Source: Anaerolineae bacterium (GTDB lineage Bacteria; Chloroflexota; Anaerolineae; Aggregatilineales; Phototrophicaceae). Taken from it: a DNA stretch of 52,378 nucleotides. The stretch is from NCBI GenBank assembly GCA_025055175.1, contig JANWYT010000013.1, forward strand, positions 1-52,378, written 5' to 3'. Shown in pieces: positions 1 to 9,076 of this stretch. The notes under the pieces were generated by a model, which did no database searches, was not told the origin of the DNA, and saw nothing but the letters and a program-made list of their open reading frames with translations. Every line of letters begins with the position of its first letter. The first letter of the stretch is position 1. The translations under genes were made by a program, and so were the position numbers.

Positions 1-609
1 CCCTACACCCGCTACGAACGGGTGGAGCTGCCCAACGGCGACCCGCTCAGCGCCTCCACCTACCTGGACGCCGTGCAGCGCGAAGTGGCGCGCGCCCTGC
101 TAGGGGAGAGCGCCCGCACCGATCCCAAGACGCAATACGCCATCCTGTGGCGCAGCTACTACGGCCAGGCCTGGGTGGACTTCGACGAAGCCAACACGCT
201 GGCGCGCGCCTGCGGCGTGGAGCTGGACAGCGGCCTGCAGGCCCTCACGCGCGGCAAGGCGGCCCTCATCGCCAAAGACAAGGCCAAAATGCGCCTGCGC
301 GGCCACGACGAGCGCGGCCACCTGCCAGAGCTGGGCCTGCCCGACGGCGCTCAGCCCGCCCCGCTCATTGATGTGCTGCACCGCCTGCTGTGGCTGATGG
401 ACAACGACCAGGGCAAGATCAGCGACCTGTTGGCCACCATGCCGGATAAGTATCTGCTGCGCCTGACGGCCCAGGCCCTGGGCGGCAAGGCCCTGGCCGC
501 CGAGCCGACGCCGGGGGCGGTGCGCGACGAGCGCACCGACGAGCAGCGCGCCATCGACAGCCTGCTGGCTGCCTGGCGGCGCGTGGTGGAAGAGGGCAAG
601 CTGCTGTGA
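1..609 (+). CDS. DUF1156-type protein, C-terminal part (5' end outside window)
   Basis: The reading frame is open from the first base (it reads PYTRYERVELPNGD) to a TGA at 607-609, so this is the last ~202 residues of a longer gene. A GTG at 22 is probably internal. The visible part is a helical, charged C-terminal region with no catalytic motif. The assignment to DUF1156 (a large family carrying an adenine-specific methyltransferase-like domain) rests mainly on context, because DUF1156 proteins are typically encoded next to DUF499 ATPases, including in modules labelled anti-phage-associated. The TOPRIM gene starts 11 bases downstream, so the three genes look like one operon. The methyltransferase half, if present, lies outside the window. 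Confidence 0.55.
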   Translation, partial: PYTRYERVELPNGDPLSASTYLDAVQREVARALLGESARTDPKTQYAILWRSYYGQAWVDFDEANTLARACGVELDSGLQALTRGKAALIAKDKAKMRLRGHDERGHLPELGLPDGAQPAPLIDVLHRLLWLMDNDQGKISDLLATMPDKYLLRLTAQALGGKALAAEPTPGAVRDERTDEQRAIDSLLAAWRRVVEEGKLL

Positions 610-619
610 AGGCGCGGCC

Positions 620-1309
620 ATGCTGACGCAGCTGCGGTACCTGGAAGGCTCGACCGACTTGAGCATTCTGCAAGCGCTGGCTAAGCAGCTGAAGCATCCG
701 GCTGCCCAGGCGCTCCAGTCGCCCTTCGTCCACTACGTCGCCAACGATCCACAGAAGGCCATCCGTCATTTTCAGGCGCTGCGCGAAGCCTTCCCCGACC
801 TGCTCGGTTTGGCCGTGTTCGATCAGTATGGCCGCAGCCTGCCCGACGAGCGCGGCGGAATTGACATGCTCATGTGGGGACGCCGCGAGCTGGAGAACTA
901 CATCACTACACCTGAGGTGCTGCGGCGCTACGCTGTCAGCGGCCTCAACGATGACCTGTTCGGCCTGGCTCAGCGCCAGCAGCGGCTGGAGGTGATGGAG
1001 CGCGTCCTGAGCGACCAGGTGCCGCCCGTCGCCCTGCGCGACCCCCAGAACAGCTACTGGGTGCGCACCAAGATCAGCGATCAGCTGCTTGATCCGCTGT
1101 TTGAAGCTTATTTTGCGGCGCTTGGCCTGCCCAACACCTTCCCCAAGAGCGATCATCACCTGCTGGCGGGCCACCTGCTGCCCGATGAAATCGCCCCTGA
1201 AGTCGTCCAGGCCCTAGATCGGATCGCCAAGACGGCGGCTCAGGCTCAGCTCAGCGTTCTGCCCACTGCTGACGAAGACCACGAAGACGATGGAGAGGAT
1301 GCCCCATGA
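620..1309 (+). CDS. Stand-alone OLD-family TOPRIM domain protein
   Basis: A 229-residue protein. It opens directly with a TOPRIM-like glutamate motif (LRYLEGSTD, Glu9), has LAVFDQYG with Asp68 at the second TOPRIM position, and carries RRELENYI (residues 88-95), which matches the RRHIENYL motif of OLD-family nucleases. In OLD proteins this domain follows an ABC-type ATPase. Here that ATPase half is absent and the start codon sits just before the first TOPRIM strand. The usual DxD reads D-Q-Y, so one metal ligand may be lost. The C-terminus is acidic (DEDHEDDGED). The stop overlaps the next start (ATGA at 1306-1309), implying translational coupling to the HEPN-DUF499 protein. Likely a nucleic-acid-cleaving or regulatory partner; catalytic activity is uncertain. 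Confidence 0.7.
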   Translation: MLTQLRYLEGSTDLSILQALAKQLKHPAAQALQSPFVHYVANDPQKAIRHFQALREAFPDLLGLAVFDQYGRSLPDERGGIDMLMWGRRELENYITTPEVLRRYAVSGLNDDLFGLAQRQQRLEVMERVLSDQVPPVALRDPQNSYWVRTKISDQLLDPLFEAYFAALGLPNTFPKSDHHLLAGHLLPDEIAPEVVQALDRIAKTAAQAQLSVLPTADEDHEDDGEDAP

Positions 1310-4300
1310 TCGACTACGAAGCCAAACTGCGCGAGGCGCGCCAGCTCATCGATCGAGGCCAGTACAGCTTGGCGCTGATGGTGCTGGGCGGGCTGTTAGA
1401 AGCGCTCTATACCGATTTCTACGCCGACTTGCTGCGAGCCATGCCCGCTCAGCAACGCCAAGAGATTAGTCGGCGCGAGCAAGACTTCGTCAGCGGCGAC
1501 CGCAACGCTCGCGACAAGAGCTTCGCAGGGATCACGCTGGGGGGCAAGTCCAAGTTTTTGTACGACAATCGCCTGTTTGAAGAGGGCGAGCGCCTACTAG
1601 GCCGTCCACTGAGCCAGCTGCGCGCCTTCGATCCGCGTCCTTTCATCGCTGCGCGCAACCAGGCGGCACACGAGGCGCAGGCCGAAGTAAACGAGGACGA
1701 AGCGGAGCTGTACTACCGCCAAATGCGCGTGCTGCTGCAAGAACTGGACTACCTGAAGAAAGCTCAGCCTGTCGCCGAAATCAACGTCGGAGCGCTGAAG
1801 AGCTGGAAGGACAACGGCGTCATCCCCCATGACGACATCCTGAGCGGCAACCTCCAGATGGACACCTACGCCGCCGATCTGTGGGGGGTAGCGCGCAACG
1901 ACCCGCACACGCCCGCCGTCTACCGCGAGCCGCGCGCCTTCTTCCAGCAGACCTACCTGACGGCCTCATTGCGCAGTCTGCTGAGCGACGTCCTGAAGGT
2001 GTTGAGCGGTCAGGGCGGCGATCGCGTGCTGCAACTGCGCACCCCCTTCGGCGGGGGCAAGACCCACAGCCTGATCGCCCTCTACCACGTCGCCAAGCAT
2101 CGCAGCGCCCTGGGTGACTGGGCGGCTCAGCTGCCCCCGCTGGGCGATTGCGCCGTCGCTGCCGTCCAATGCGAGAAGTTCAGCGTCCTCCAGGGGCGCA
2201 AGACGCCCGATGGTCTACACATCCGCACCTTGTGGGGCGAGATCGCTTACCAGTTGGGCGGCGCAGACGCCTATGCCCGCTTGCTAGCTGAAGACCAGAA
2301 CTACACGGCGCCCGGCGGCGAGACGCTGGCAGCCTTGCTGCGTGACTTCCAGCAGCCCGTCCTCATCTTGTTGGATGAAGTCCTCAACCACGTTGAAGCG
2401 GCCCAAACCTTCCAGGTCGGCAACAGCACGCTAGGCCGCCAGCTCATGCTCTTCTTGAAGAACCTGACGGAGGCGGTGTCGGCTTCGCGCCACGCTGCCC
2501 TGGTCTATTCGCTGCAAGCCAGCGTGCGCGAGAGCGTAGGGGCAGAGAGCCTGCTAGATACGCTGGATCACCTGGTCTCACGACTGGACGCCAAGCGCGA
2601 ACCGGTCAGCGGCAGCGACGTCATGCGCGTCGTCCAGTGCCGCCTCTTCCAGCACTTGGGCGATGGAGACATGCGCCGCAGCGTAGCCCAAGCCTACGCT
2701 GATGCCTATCGGCGCGCCCAAGTCGGGATCGGCCTATCGCCCAGCGAACAGCAGCAGGTGGCCCAAGAGGCGCAGCGCCTGGCCCAGCGCATTGAAGACA
2801 GCTACCCCTTTCATCCTGACCTGCTGGACGTCATGTATCATCGCTGGGGGACGCTGCCCAGCTACCAGCGCACGCGCGGCGCGCTCCAGTTCCTGGCCAG
2901 CGCCATCTATGACTTGTGGCACGAAGGCCGTGATTTGCAGCCGCTGATCGGCGTAGGCGATGTGCTGCTGGACATGGACAACACGCGCAACGCCTTCTTC
3001 ACCCAGGTGGGCCGACGCGAGCAGTACCACGCCGCCCTAGACGCCGACATCATCGGCCCTGATGCCCGCGCGCGGCGCGTGGATCGCGAGATTGCCGCTC
3101 AGAATCCTGGCTATCAGCGCTTCCGCCTGGGGACGCGCCTGGCGACGGCTATCCTGCTCTACAGCTTTGGCGCGCGTGACGGCGAAGATCGCGGCGTTGC
3201 CGAAGCCGAACTGCTGCGCGTGGCTCTCGTCCCTGGCCTAGACAGCTTACCTCTCAAGGCTGCCCTAAGCGACTTGCGCAAAGAGCTGCTCTATTTGCAC
3301 TACACGGGGCAGCGTTACCGCTTTGAGACCCAACCCAACCTCAACAAGCTGATCGATGACGAAGCTAGGAAGTACACATCCGAAGAAGTCTTGCAGCGTG
3401 TACGAACTGTCCTTGAAGGACTGCTGCGCGGCGTGGAGGGTGTGGTGCTGTGGCCGCAGACCCACAGTCAGGTTAACGATCGCTTGCCTCTGCTGCAAGT
3501 GGCCTATCTGCCGCTGTTGCTGGACTGGCTAGAAGCCGACAACTTAGAGACGACCCTCAGCCAGTGGCTGGAATTCTGCGGCGGCGCGCGCCGCGTGTAC
3601 AAGAACGCCCTGGTCTTGGCGCTGCCTGGCTACATGGCCCGCGACAGCATTCGCGCCCTAGCGCGCGAAGCTATGGCCATCGAGGCTCTGCAGCGCGAAC
3701 GCGCCCGCCATAGTTTTCACGACGAACAGATAGCTGAGTTGAAGCAGCGCGGCGACGAAGTGAAAGAACGTCTGAGCCGCGCCGCCCTCGTCCTCTACGA
3801 CCGCTTGGCTGTCCCAGTGCCTGCGCCTGTGGGCGGGCCGCGCCCTTACACTTGGCGTATCCTGGAGCTGCAAAGCCGCAACGAAGAGACGCCGCATGGT
3901 CGTATCGTGGGGGTGCTGGAGGAAGCGCGCTTGCTCTTTCACAGCCTGACGCCTGATAAGCTCATCCAGCTCATGCGTTTGGACGATGCCGAAGTGCAGA
4001 TGACAGCCTATGCTCGCGACTGCTTCTTCTCCCACCTCGATTTTCCGCGTCTGAGCCGCGAACTTGTCGTCGCTCAGGCCATCGCGCGCGGCGTGAGCGA
4101 GGGCAAGTTGGGCTACACGGCCGTGTGGCAACAAGAGGGCGGCCACTATCACTTCCCTAATACGACCCTCCTTTACCTGGGGCGCAGCCTAGACGCTAGC
4201 GAAGTTGATCTAGAAGACGGCCTACTCATCGCGGCTCGGCGTGCTTCTGCGCTAGTCGCGCCGCCCGCGTCTGCGGTTGCCGCCGAAAGCCTAACTACCC

Positions 4301-4575
4301 CGGTAATCAATGCTGCGTCCCAGGCGCCGCCGACTTTCAGCCCCACTCCGAGCGGCCCTGCTCAGCGTTATCACTTGCGCGTGGCGACGGACAAGGGTCA
4401 CTTGTTCAAGCTCGTCCGCGTCCTACAAAGCCTGGCCGACAAGGCCGAGGGCCTGACCATTCGAGTAGAAGTGCAGGCCGAACACAGCGGCGGCTTCGAC
4501 ACGGTCTGGATGCGCAACGCTGTTGAAGAGCCGCTGGACGAAGCCGACATCGACTTCCGCGCCCAATGGGATTGA
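1306..4575 (+). CDS. HEPN (Swt1-like)-DUF499 P-loop ATPase
   Basis: A 1089-residue protein. Residues ~1-155 are helical and contain RNQAAH (Arg117-Asn118 to His122), the RX4-6H signature of HEPN RNase domains, as in the Swt1-like HEPN found at the front of many DUF499 proteins. A P-loop follows (TPFGGGKTH, residues 246-254) with a Walker B (LILLDE, Asp357-Glu358), then a long DUF499 body. The C-terminal ~60 residues (from about RYHLRVATDKG) form a small separate domain after a Pro/Ala/Ser-rich linker around residues 980-1020. It is translationally coupled to the TOPRIM gene. Known family context is DUF1156/DUF499 defence-like modules; an RNase-plus-ATPase role against foreign nucleic acid is inferred. 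No helicase or other effector gene follows on the right. Confidence 0.8.
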   Translation: MIDYEAKLREARQLIDRGQYSLALMVLGGLLEALYTDFYADLLRAMPAQQRQEISRREQDFVSGDRNARDKSFAGITLGGKSKFLYDNRLFEEGERLLGRPLSQLRAFDPRPFIAARNQAAHEAQAEVNEDEAELYYRQMRVLLQELDYLKKAQPVAEINVGALKSWKDNGVIPHDDILSGNLQMDTYAADLWGVARNDPHTPAVYREPRAFFQQTYLTASLRSLLSDVLKVLSGQGGDRVLQLRTPFGGGKTHSLIALYHVAKHRSALGDWAAQLPPLGDCAVAAVQCEKFSVLQGRKTPDGLHIRTLWGEIAYQLGGADAYARLLAEDQNYTAPGGETLAALLRDFQQPVLILLDEVLNHVEAAQTFQVGNSTLGRQLMLFLKNLTEAVSASRHAALVYSLQASVRESVGAESLLDTLDHLVSRLDAKREPVSGSDVMRVVQCRLFQHLGDGDMRRSVAQAYADAYRRAQVGIGLSPSEQQQVAQEAQRLAQRIEDSYPFHPDLLDVMYHRWGTLPSYQRTRGALQFLASAIYDLWHEGRDLQPLIGVGDVLLDMDNTRNAFFTQVGRREQYHAALDADIIGPDARARRVDREIAAQNPGYQRFRLGTRLATAILLYSFGARDGEDRGVAEAELLRVALVPGLDSLPLKAALSDLRKELLYLHYTGQRYRFETQPNLNKLIDDEARKYTSEEVLQRVRTVLEGLLRGVEGVVLWPQTHSQVNDRLPLLQVAYLPLLLDWLEADNLETTLSQWLEFCGGARRVYKNALVLALPGYMARDSIRALAREAMAIEALQRERARHSFHDEQIAELKQRGDEVKERLSRAALVLYDRLAVPVPAPVGGPRPYTWRILELQSRNEETPHGRIVGVLEEARLLFHSLTPDKLIQLMRLDDAEVQMTAYARDCFFSHLDFPRLSRELVVAQAIARGVSEGKLGYTAVWQQEGGHYHFPNTTLLYLGRSLDASEVDLEDGLLIAARRASALVAPPASAVAAESLTTPVINAASQAPPTFSPTPSGPAQRYHLRVATDKGHLFKLVRVLQSLADKAEGLTIRVEVQAEHSGGFDTVWMRNAVEEPLDEADIDFRAQWD

Positions 4576-4647
4576 AGCTTCTAGGCATGTCGAAGGTTCT
4601 CTTTGCTGGGTTGTCCTTTGCACGCCGCCACTTATTCAGCAGATGAA

Positions 4648-4700
4648 CGAAGCGGCTAGACGTCCCTAATCGCCGTCCTCGAGGTTTTTGAGCCGCTTCG
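4648..4700. repeat. Inverted repeat / stem-loop downstream of DUF499 gene
   Basis: The 10-bp arms CGAAGCGGCT (4648-4657) and AGCCGCTTCG (4691-4700) are perfectly complementary, separated by 33 bases that include the palindrome CCTCGAGG. It lies 72 bases after the DUF499 stop. There is no T-run after the distal arm, so a classical rho-independent terminator is doubtful. Confidence 0.5.
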
Positions 4701-4792
4701 GCACAGCATCTGCCTGAGAGAGGTAAATCATAGGACAAAGCTAGCCGGAACAGTCGTTGTGCAGCACATAGAAAATCCGTTTAAGAGTTCAC

Positions 4793-4904
4793 CTGCTACA
4801 TGTTTCACTGGTCGTCGTCTGGTAGTGCGGGATTTGTTATCTTGGTTAACCAAGCCAAACGTCACTGCTGCATGCTTCACTGGTCGTCGTCTGGTAGTGT
4901 GGGA
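4793..4904. repeat. Two-copy 40-bp direct repeat, 72-bp period
   Basis: Copy 1 is 4793-4832 and copy 2 is 4865-4904. They agree at all but three positions and share the core TTCACTGGTCGTCGTCTGGT. The 32-base spacer is different in sequence. Geometry resembles a two-repeat CRISPR remnant, but there are no further copies and no cas genes in the window. The core ends (CACT...AGTG) could pair weakly. Confidence 0.6.
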
Positions 4905-5538
4905 CTGAGAGATGCAATCCGCGCTCATTCCGTCTCTGCCGAGGCAAGCTTATCGTGTGTTTATGGCCCAGCCTTGCCATATCGTCAGCATGAGAAAACA
5001 TCTGCCATCTCCAACAAGCTTAAAAAACTCATACCACCACTGCCCACCCAAAGCTCGCACGACCGGGTCGGCGAGCCACAGAAAGTAACTCTTCGCCTGA
5101 TCACTTACCCTCATCTGACAACTGAATACGTCGTGTTCTGCTAGCCAACCGAGCCAAGATGTCCCACCTCTTATCCTGCTCTAGCTCGTCCTAGACAGGA
5201 ATGGCGTGAAACATTGCTGTGTTGAAGTTGACGCTGACCCCACTCATGTGTCAGATCAGGACTAGCCTGTGCCTGAGGCGAATGAGGTGCGTTTAGACGA
5301 CATCAGCGGGGCGAGTAGCTTCTTTTCCCTTACCTGGTACGAGATAGAAGCCGAGGGCGAAGGTTCTGGAGAACCTTGAAGACCTAGAGCGGATCGTGAA
5401 TGAATGTTATCCGACAGCTCAGCCTTGTCGGCTAGCACAATGAGCCAGAGCAATCTAGGGCCGCATTGCTGGTTTGCATGGCGATCGCGTCAGCGATGAG
5501 ACGGGTCGCGTGAGCTGTTGTAGCTCATCAAATTCTCA

Positions 5539-5568
5539 TTGGTCAAATTGCTGCTAGCGCGGTATAGT
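5539..5568 (+). promoter_or_regulatory. Putative promoter of the LacI-GH31 operon
   Basis: TTGGTC (5539-5544) and TATAGT (5563-5568) with an 18-base spacer form a plausible sigma-70-type promoter. The operator array starts three bases after the -10, so bound LacI protein would block initiation. Confidence 0.5.
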
Positions 5569-5571
5569 CTT

Positions 5572-5607
5572 GGTAACGTTACCGATAACGCTACCGATAA
5601 CGTTACC
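5572..5607. promoter_or_regulatory. Three tandem LacI-family operators
   Basis: Three abutting 12-bp sites: GGTAACGTTACC (5572-5583, a perfect palindrome), GATAACGCTACC (5584-5595) and GATAACGTTACC (5596-5607). The central ACG(T/C)TA with flanking G/C matches the LacI/GalR operator type. The outer arms also form a larger near-palindrome across 5569-5610. The array lies between the putative -10 and the lacI-family start at 5627, which implies autoregulation. Confidence 0.75.
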
Positions 5608-5626
5608 AAGAAGAGATTGTGTCAGA

Positions 5627-6676
5627 ATGAGCCGCCCTTTTGCCGATGAGCCTAGTTTTTCTTCTGGCAGCGTGACGATCCACGATGTGGCGCAAGCTGC
5701 TGGCGTGTCCGTCTCTACGGTGTCGCGTATTCTCAATGGCAAACCAGACGTAGCCAAAGCCACACGCCAGCGCGTCCAGAACGTCATCGAACGCTTAGGT
5801 TACACGCCTCACGTCTCTGCTCAGAGTTTAGCGGCGCGCCGTAGCAACCAAATTAGCCTGCTGTTCCCGCTGGAACATGCCAACCTCACCCAACTAGAGC
5901 TGGATTTCTTCGTCAGCGCTGCCGAAGCAGCTGAAGCGGCTGACTACATCCTCAACCTCATCACTACACCACTAGATACGACTCGTCTGCTCAATCTCTA
6001 CAAGAGCAAACAGACGGATGGTGTCATCCTGATGCAGGTGCAGATGGATGACGCCCGCGCCCAAATCCTGCGCGCTCAGGGCTATCCTTTCGTCATGATT
6101 GGGCATGGTCAGGATAGCGACGGCATGAGCTTCGTCGATATGGACTTTGAAGCTACTTTTGCCCTGGCTTTGCAGCACCTAGTCGATTTAGGCCATCGGC
6201 AGGTTGGCTTCATCGCCCGTCCCTACACCATGCGCCAGCGCAACTTGGGCAGCGCCGTCCGCACCTTGAAGGGTTATCTGGATGCCTGCGAGCGCCTGAG
6301 CCTGACGCCGCACTATCGCGAGCCGCTGTTGGATCCGCAGGAAGTCTACGTAGCGGCCCGCGAGCTGCTGCGCGAAGAACCATCTATGACCGCTATCATC
6401 GCCAGCAATGGAGCCGCTTCGGTGGCTGTCATGCGCGCCGTCCAGGAGACAGGCCGCAGCGTACCCGCTGATTTTTCGCTGGTGGCTCTGGCCACCGCCA
6501 AAATCGCCAACCTGACCACGCCGCCGCTGACCGCCATCCACTTCCCCACCGACAAGATGGGCTACGAAGCCGCCCGTATCCTCACGTCTATGCTGCGCGA
6601 TCCTGCGCGCCCCCTCGAGCAGATTCTCATCGCGCCTGAATTGATCGTCCGTGGCACTACCCAATCCCCAAGGTGA
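5627..6676 (+). CDS. LacI-family transcriptional regulator
   Basis: 349 residues from ATG 5627. The frame is open back to 5570 but that would translate the operators, so 5627 is preferred. The N-terminus carries the LacI helix-turn-helix (TIHDVAQAAGVSVSTVSRI, about residues 17-37) and hinge helix (QSLAARRSNQ), followed by a periplasmic-binding-protein-like effector domain. Three tandem LacI-type operators precede it. It is the first gene of a sugar operon (GH31 enzyme 3 bases downstream, then ABC transporter), so it most likely represses that operon and is relieved by the imported sugar. The effector is unknown. Confidence 0.9.
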   Translation: MSRPFADEPSFSSGSVTIHDVAQAAGVSVSTVSRILNGKPDVAKATRQRVQNVIERLGYTPHVSAQSLAARRSNQISLLFPLEHANLTQLELDFFVSAAEAAEAADYILNLITTPLDTTRLLNLYKSKQTDGVILMQVQMDDARAQILRAQGYPFVMIGHGQDSDGMSFVDMDFEATFALALQHLVDLGHRQVGFIARPYTMRQRNLGSAVRTLKGYLDACERLSLTPHYREPLLDPQEVYVAARELLREEPSMTAIIASNGAASVAVMRAVQETGRSVPADFSLVALATAKIANLTTPPLTAIHFPTDKMGYEAARILTSMLRDPARPLEQILIAPELIVRGTTQSPR

Positions 6677-6679
6677 AGC

Positions 6680-9076
6680 ATGTCTCATCCTTTCGATCTG
6701 GATGCCTTCGTCAAAGACTATCGCTACCCGCTACACCTGCTCCAGGGTGGAGAGGTAGTACAACGCAGTTCGCATGGCTTCACACTGCGCTGTACTACCA
6801 CGCAATTTGAGCGGCGCTGGCGCGACCGCTATGGTACGCTGGTCGAAATTGGCGTGCCGACGACGGCAGGCCCAGACGCCATGCTCAGCCTAGAATTCGT
6901 CACACCTGCCGTGCTGCGCCTGAGAATGCGCCCTGGCCACGATCCCTTGCCCGACAACCGGACCCCTATGCTAGATGACTTCTTCGCCTACGAGGCGCTG
7001 GAGGCGGGCTTCAGTGAGGACGAGGACGGCATTATCATGAGCAGCGCTGCGCTCAACGTGCATCTGTGCCGCAAGCTCTGGCGTATCATCATCCTAGACA
7101 GGCAAGGCCGCACCTTGTTTGAGACGCTGCCTGCTCAGGTCTATCAGCACCCGCCCACCGGTGAATCACACTTGGACGGAGCCAGCATCACCGACGCTTG
7201 GCCCTGGTTCTTCCGCGATCTGTTCCCGCTGGGCTTCCTGCGCAACGATCAGGGTCAGACACAGACTTTCTTCACGGCCACCTTGCGTCACGATGAACAC
7301 GTTTATGGCTTTGGCGAGAAATTCAGCGACCTGGACAAGCGCGGCCAAGCCATCAACCTCTGGCATGCCAACGCCACTGGCAACACATGGCCCGCCAGTT
7401 ACAAGAACGTGCCGTTCTTCATGAGTACGCGCGGCTACGGCTTGTTCCTCAACAGCGCCTACCCCATCAAATACCACATGGGCGACCTATCCCACACGCA
7501 CTACAGCGTCCATCTCCAACATGATCTGCTGGACGTCTTCTTCATTTATGGCCCGACGCTGAAAGATATCTTACCGCGCTACACCGCCATCACAGGCCGC
7601 TCGCCTGTGCCACCGCTGTGGAGCTTCGGCTTGTGGATGAGCCGCATGAGCTACCGCGAACAAGCTCAGGTGGAGCAAGTGGCTGATGATCTGCGCGCCC
7701 GCGATATCCCCTGCGATGTGATCCACATTGATACCGACTGGTTCAAGACTCCCTGGGTGAACGACCTCACTTTCTCGCCAGAGCGCTTCCCTGATCCTGC
7801 CGCCATGATCGCTCGCCTGCGCAACCAGGGGTTTCGTCTGACCTTGTGGCAAATCCCTTACATCGCCACTGAGAGCGTCTTCTATGCAGAGGGCGTAAAG
7901 GAGGGCTACTTCGCACGTCAAGACGACGGCCAGCCCTGGCTGATCGATGGCTTTTTCGGCAAGACGGCTGTCTTGGATTACAGTAACCCCGCTGCCGTCG
8001 CTTGGATACAGAGCAAATTTGAGCCGCTATTTGCGATGGGCGTTGCTGCTATCAAAACTGACTTCGGCGAAGGCGCGCCGCCCCAGGCTCATTATGCTAC
8101 TGTGGACGGCCTGGCTATGCACAACCTCTATCCCCTACTCTACAACCGCGCTATCTTCGAAAAGACCGTCGCCTGCACAGGCGAAGGGATCGTTTGGGGG
8201 CGCTCAGTCTACGCAGGCTCGCAGCGCTACCCCGTGCAGTGGGGTGGCGATCCAGCAGCGCTGTGGGCTGACTTAGCCAACCTATGGCACGGTGGCTTGG
8301 GCCTAGGCTTGTGCGGCTTCCCCTTCTGGAGCGTAGACATCGGTGGCTTCGGCGGCACGCCGACTCCTGAGCTGTACATTCGCTGGGCGCAGGCTGGCCT
8401 GTTTGTCAGTCATCCGCGCGCTCATGGGCCAATCGCTCGCGAACCCTGGGCTTTTGGGCCAGAGGCTGAACGTATCTTCCGTCGCTACGCCAAGCTGCGC
8501 TACGCCCTCATGCCTTACGTCTGGAGCGAAGCACACCACGCCGTCAGCAGTAGCACGCCCATGCTGCGCCCTATGGTGCTGGATTGGCAGGACGATCCGA
8601 CGACGACTCACATTGACGATCAGTTTTGCTTTGGGCGCGCTCTGTTGGTCGCCCCTATCTTGGATGAAAGCATGCGCCGCCGAGTCTATCTGCCCCAGGG
8701 CCAGTGGTACGACTACTGGACAGATGCCTTGATTGACTGCAACCAGGGCGGACGCTGGCTTGAAGTGCAGGCCAGCTTAGACGAACTGCCTTTGTTTGTA
8801 CGCGGTGGTGCTGTGCTGGCCAGCTGTGCTGACGCCCCGCACAGCGGCGCTCAGGATTGGAGCGACCTCACGTTAGACGTTTACGATGGGCCTCCTTTTC
8901 AGCAGGTCTTGATTGACAAAGACGGCACAGCTACGCAGATCAGCTATCAGCAGGGCCAGGTAACGGTGCAGGGTGGGCCAGCTCGTCGCTACAGCCTGCG
9001 CCTGCATACGCCTCAGGGTTTGCGACAGGCCCAGGTCAGCACAAGCGATGGCCAAGCTATCACTATTACCTTGTAA
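6680..9076 (+). CDS. GH31 alpha-xylosidase/alpha-glucosidase-type glycoside hydrolase
   Basis: 798 residues, no signal peptide, so cytoplasmic. The GH31 order is clear: N-terminal beta-sandwich, then a (beta/alpha)8 barrel with DVIHIDTDWF, the nucleophile motif IKTDFGE (Asp461), the acid/base region RYPVQWGGDP (Asp524) and two C-terminal beta domains. The KTDFGE and WGGD motifs resemble YicI-type alpha-xylosidases more than secreted alpha-glucosidases. It would release xylose (or a related sugar) from the non-reducing end of imported oligosaccharides. It starts 3 bases after lacI and 61 bases before the transporter binding protein. Substrate assignment (xyloside versus glucoside) is by motif likeness only. 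Confidence 0.85.
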   Translation: MSHPFDLDAFVKDYRYPLHLLQGGEVVQRSSHGFTLRCTTTQFERRWRDRYGTLVEIGVPTTAGPDAMLSLEFVTPAVLRLRMRPGHDPLPDNRTPMLDDFFAYEALEAGFSEDEDGIIMSSAALNVHLCRKLWRIIILDRQGRTLFETLPAQVYQHPPTGESHLDGASITDAWPWFFRDLFPLGFLRNDQGQTQTFFTATLRHDEHVYGFGEKFSDLDKRGQAINLWHANATGNTWPASYKNVPFFMSTRGYGLFLNSAYPIKYHMGDLSHTHYSVHLQHDLLDVFFIYGPTLKDILPRYTAITGRSPVPPLWSFGLWMSRMSYREQAQVEQVADDLRARDIPCDVIHIDTDWFKTPWVNDLTFSPERFPDPAAMIARLRNQGFRLTLWQIPYIATESVFYAEGVKEGYFARQDDGQPWLIDGFFGKTAVLDYSNPAAVAWIQSKFEPLFAMGVAAIKTDFGEGAPPQAHYATVDGLAMHNLYPLLYNRAIFEKTVACTGEGIVWGRSVYAGSQRYPVQWGGDPAALWADLANLWHGGLGLGLCGFPFWSVDIGGFGGTPTPELYIRWAQAGLFVSHPRAHGPIAREPWAFGPEAERIFRRYAKLRYALMPYVWSEAHHAVSSSTPMLRPMVLDWQDDPTTTHIDDQFCFGRALLVAPILDESMRRRVYLPQGQWYDYWTDALIDCNQGGRWLEVQASLDELPLFVRGGAVLASCADAPHSGAQDWSDLTLDVYDGPPFQQVLIDKDGTATQISYQQGQVTVQGGPARRYSLRLHTPQGLRQAQVSTSDGQAITITL

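Larger units (their letters stand above)
4576..5538. other. Intergenic region without a supportable gene
   Basis: About 0.96 kb between the DUF499 gene and the LacI promoter. It is less GC-rich than its surroundings and holds a stem-loop (4648-4700) and a two-copy 40-bp repeat (4793-4904). Short open frames here lack ribosome binding sites or recognisable motifs. One frame around 5270-5380 reads like protein (PVPEANEVRLDDISGASSF) but is bounded by stops after 37 codons and may be gene debris. This looks like the boundary between the defence-like module and the sugar cluster. Confidence 0.6.

Noticed and set aside
4793..4904. Calling a CRISPR array
   Set aside because: Only two units, weak dyad symmetry and no cas genes in the window; reported as a plain repeat.
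4800..5144. 114-codon frame covering the two 40-bp repeats
   Set aside because: Its internal duplication is simply the DNA repeat translated; no start signal.
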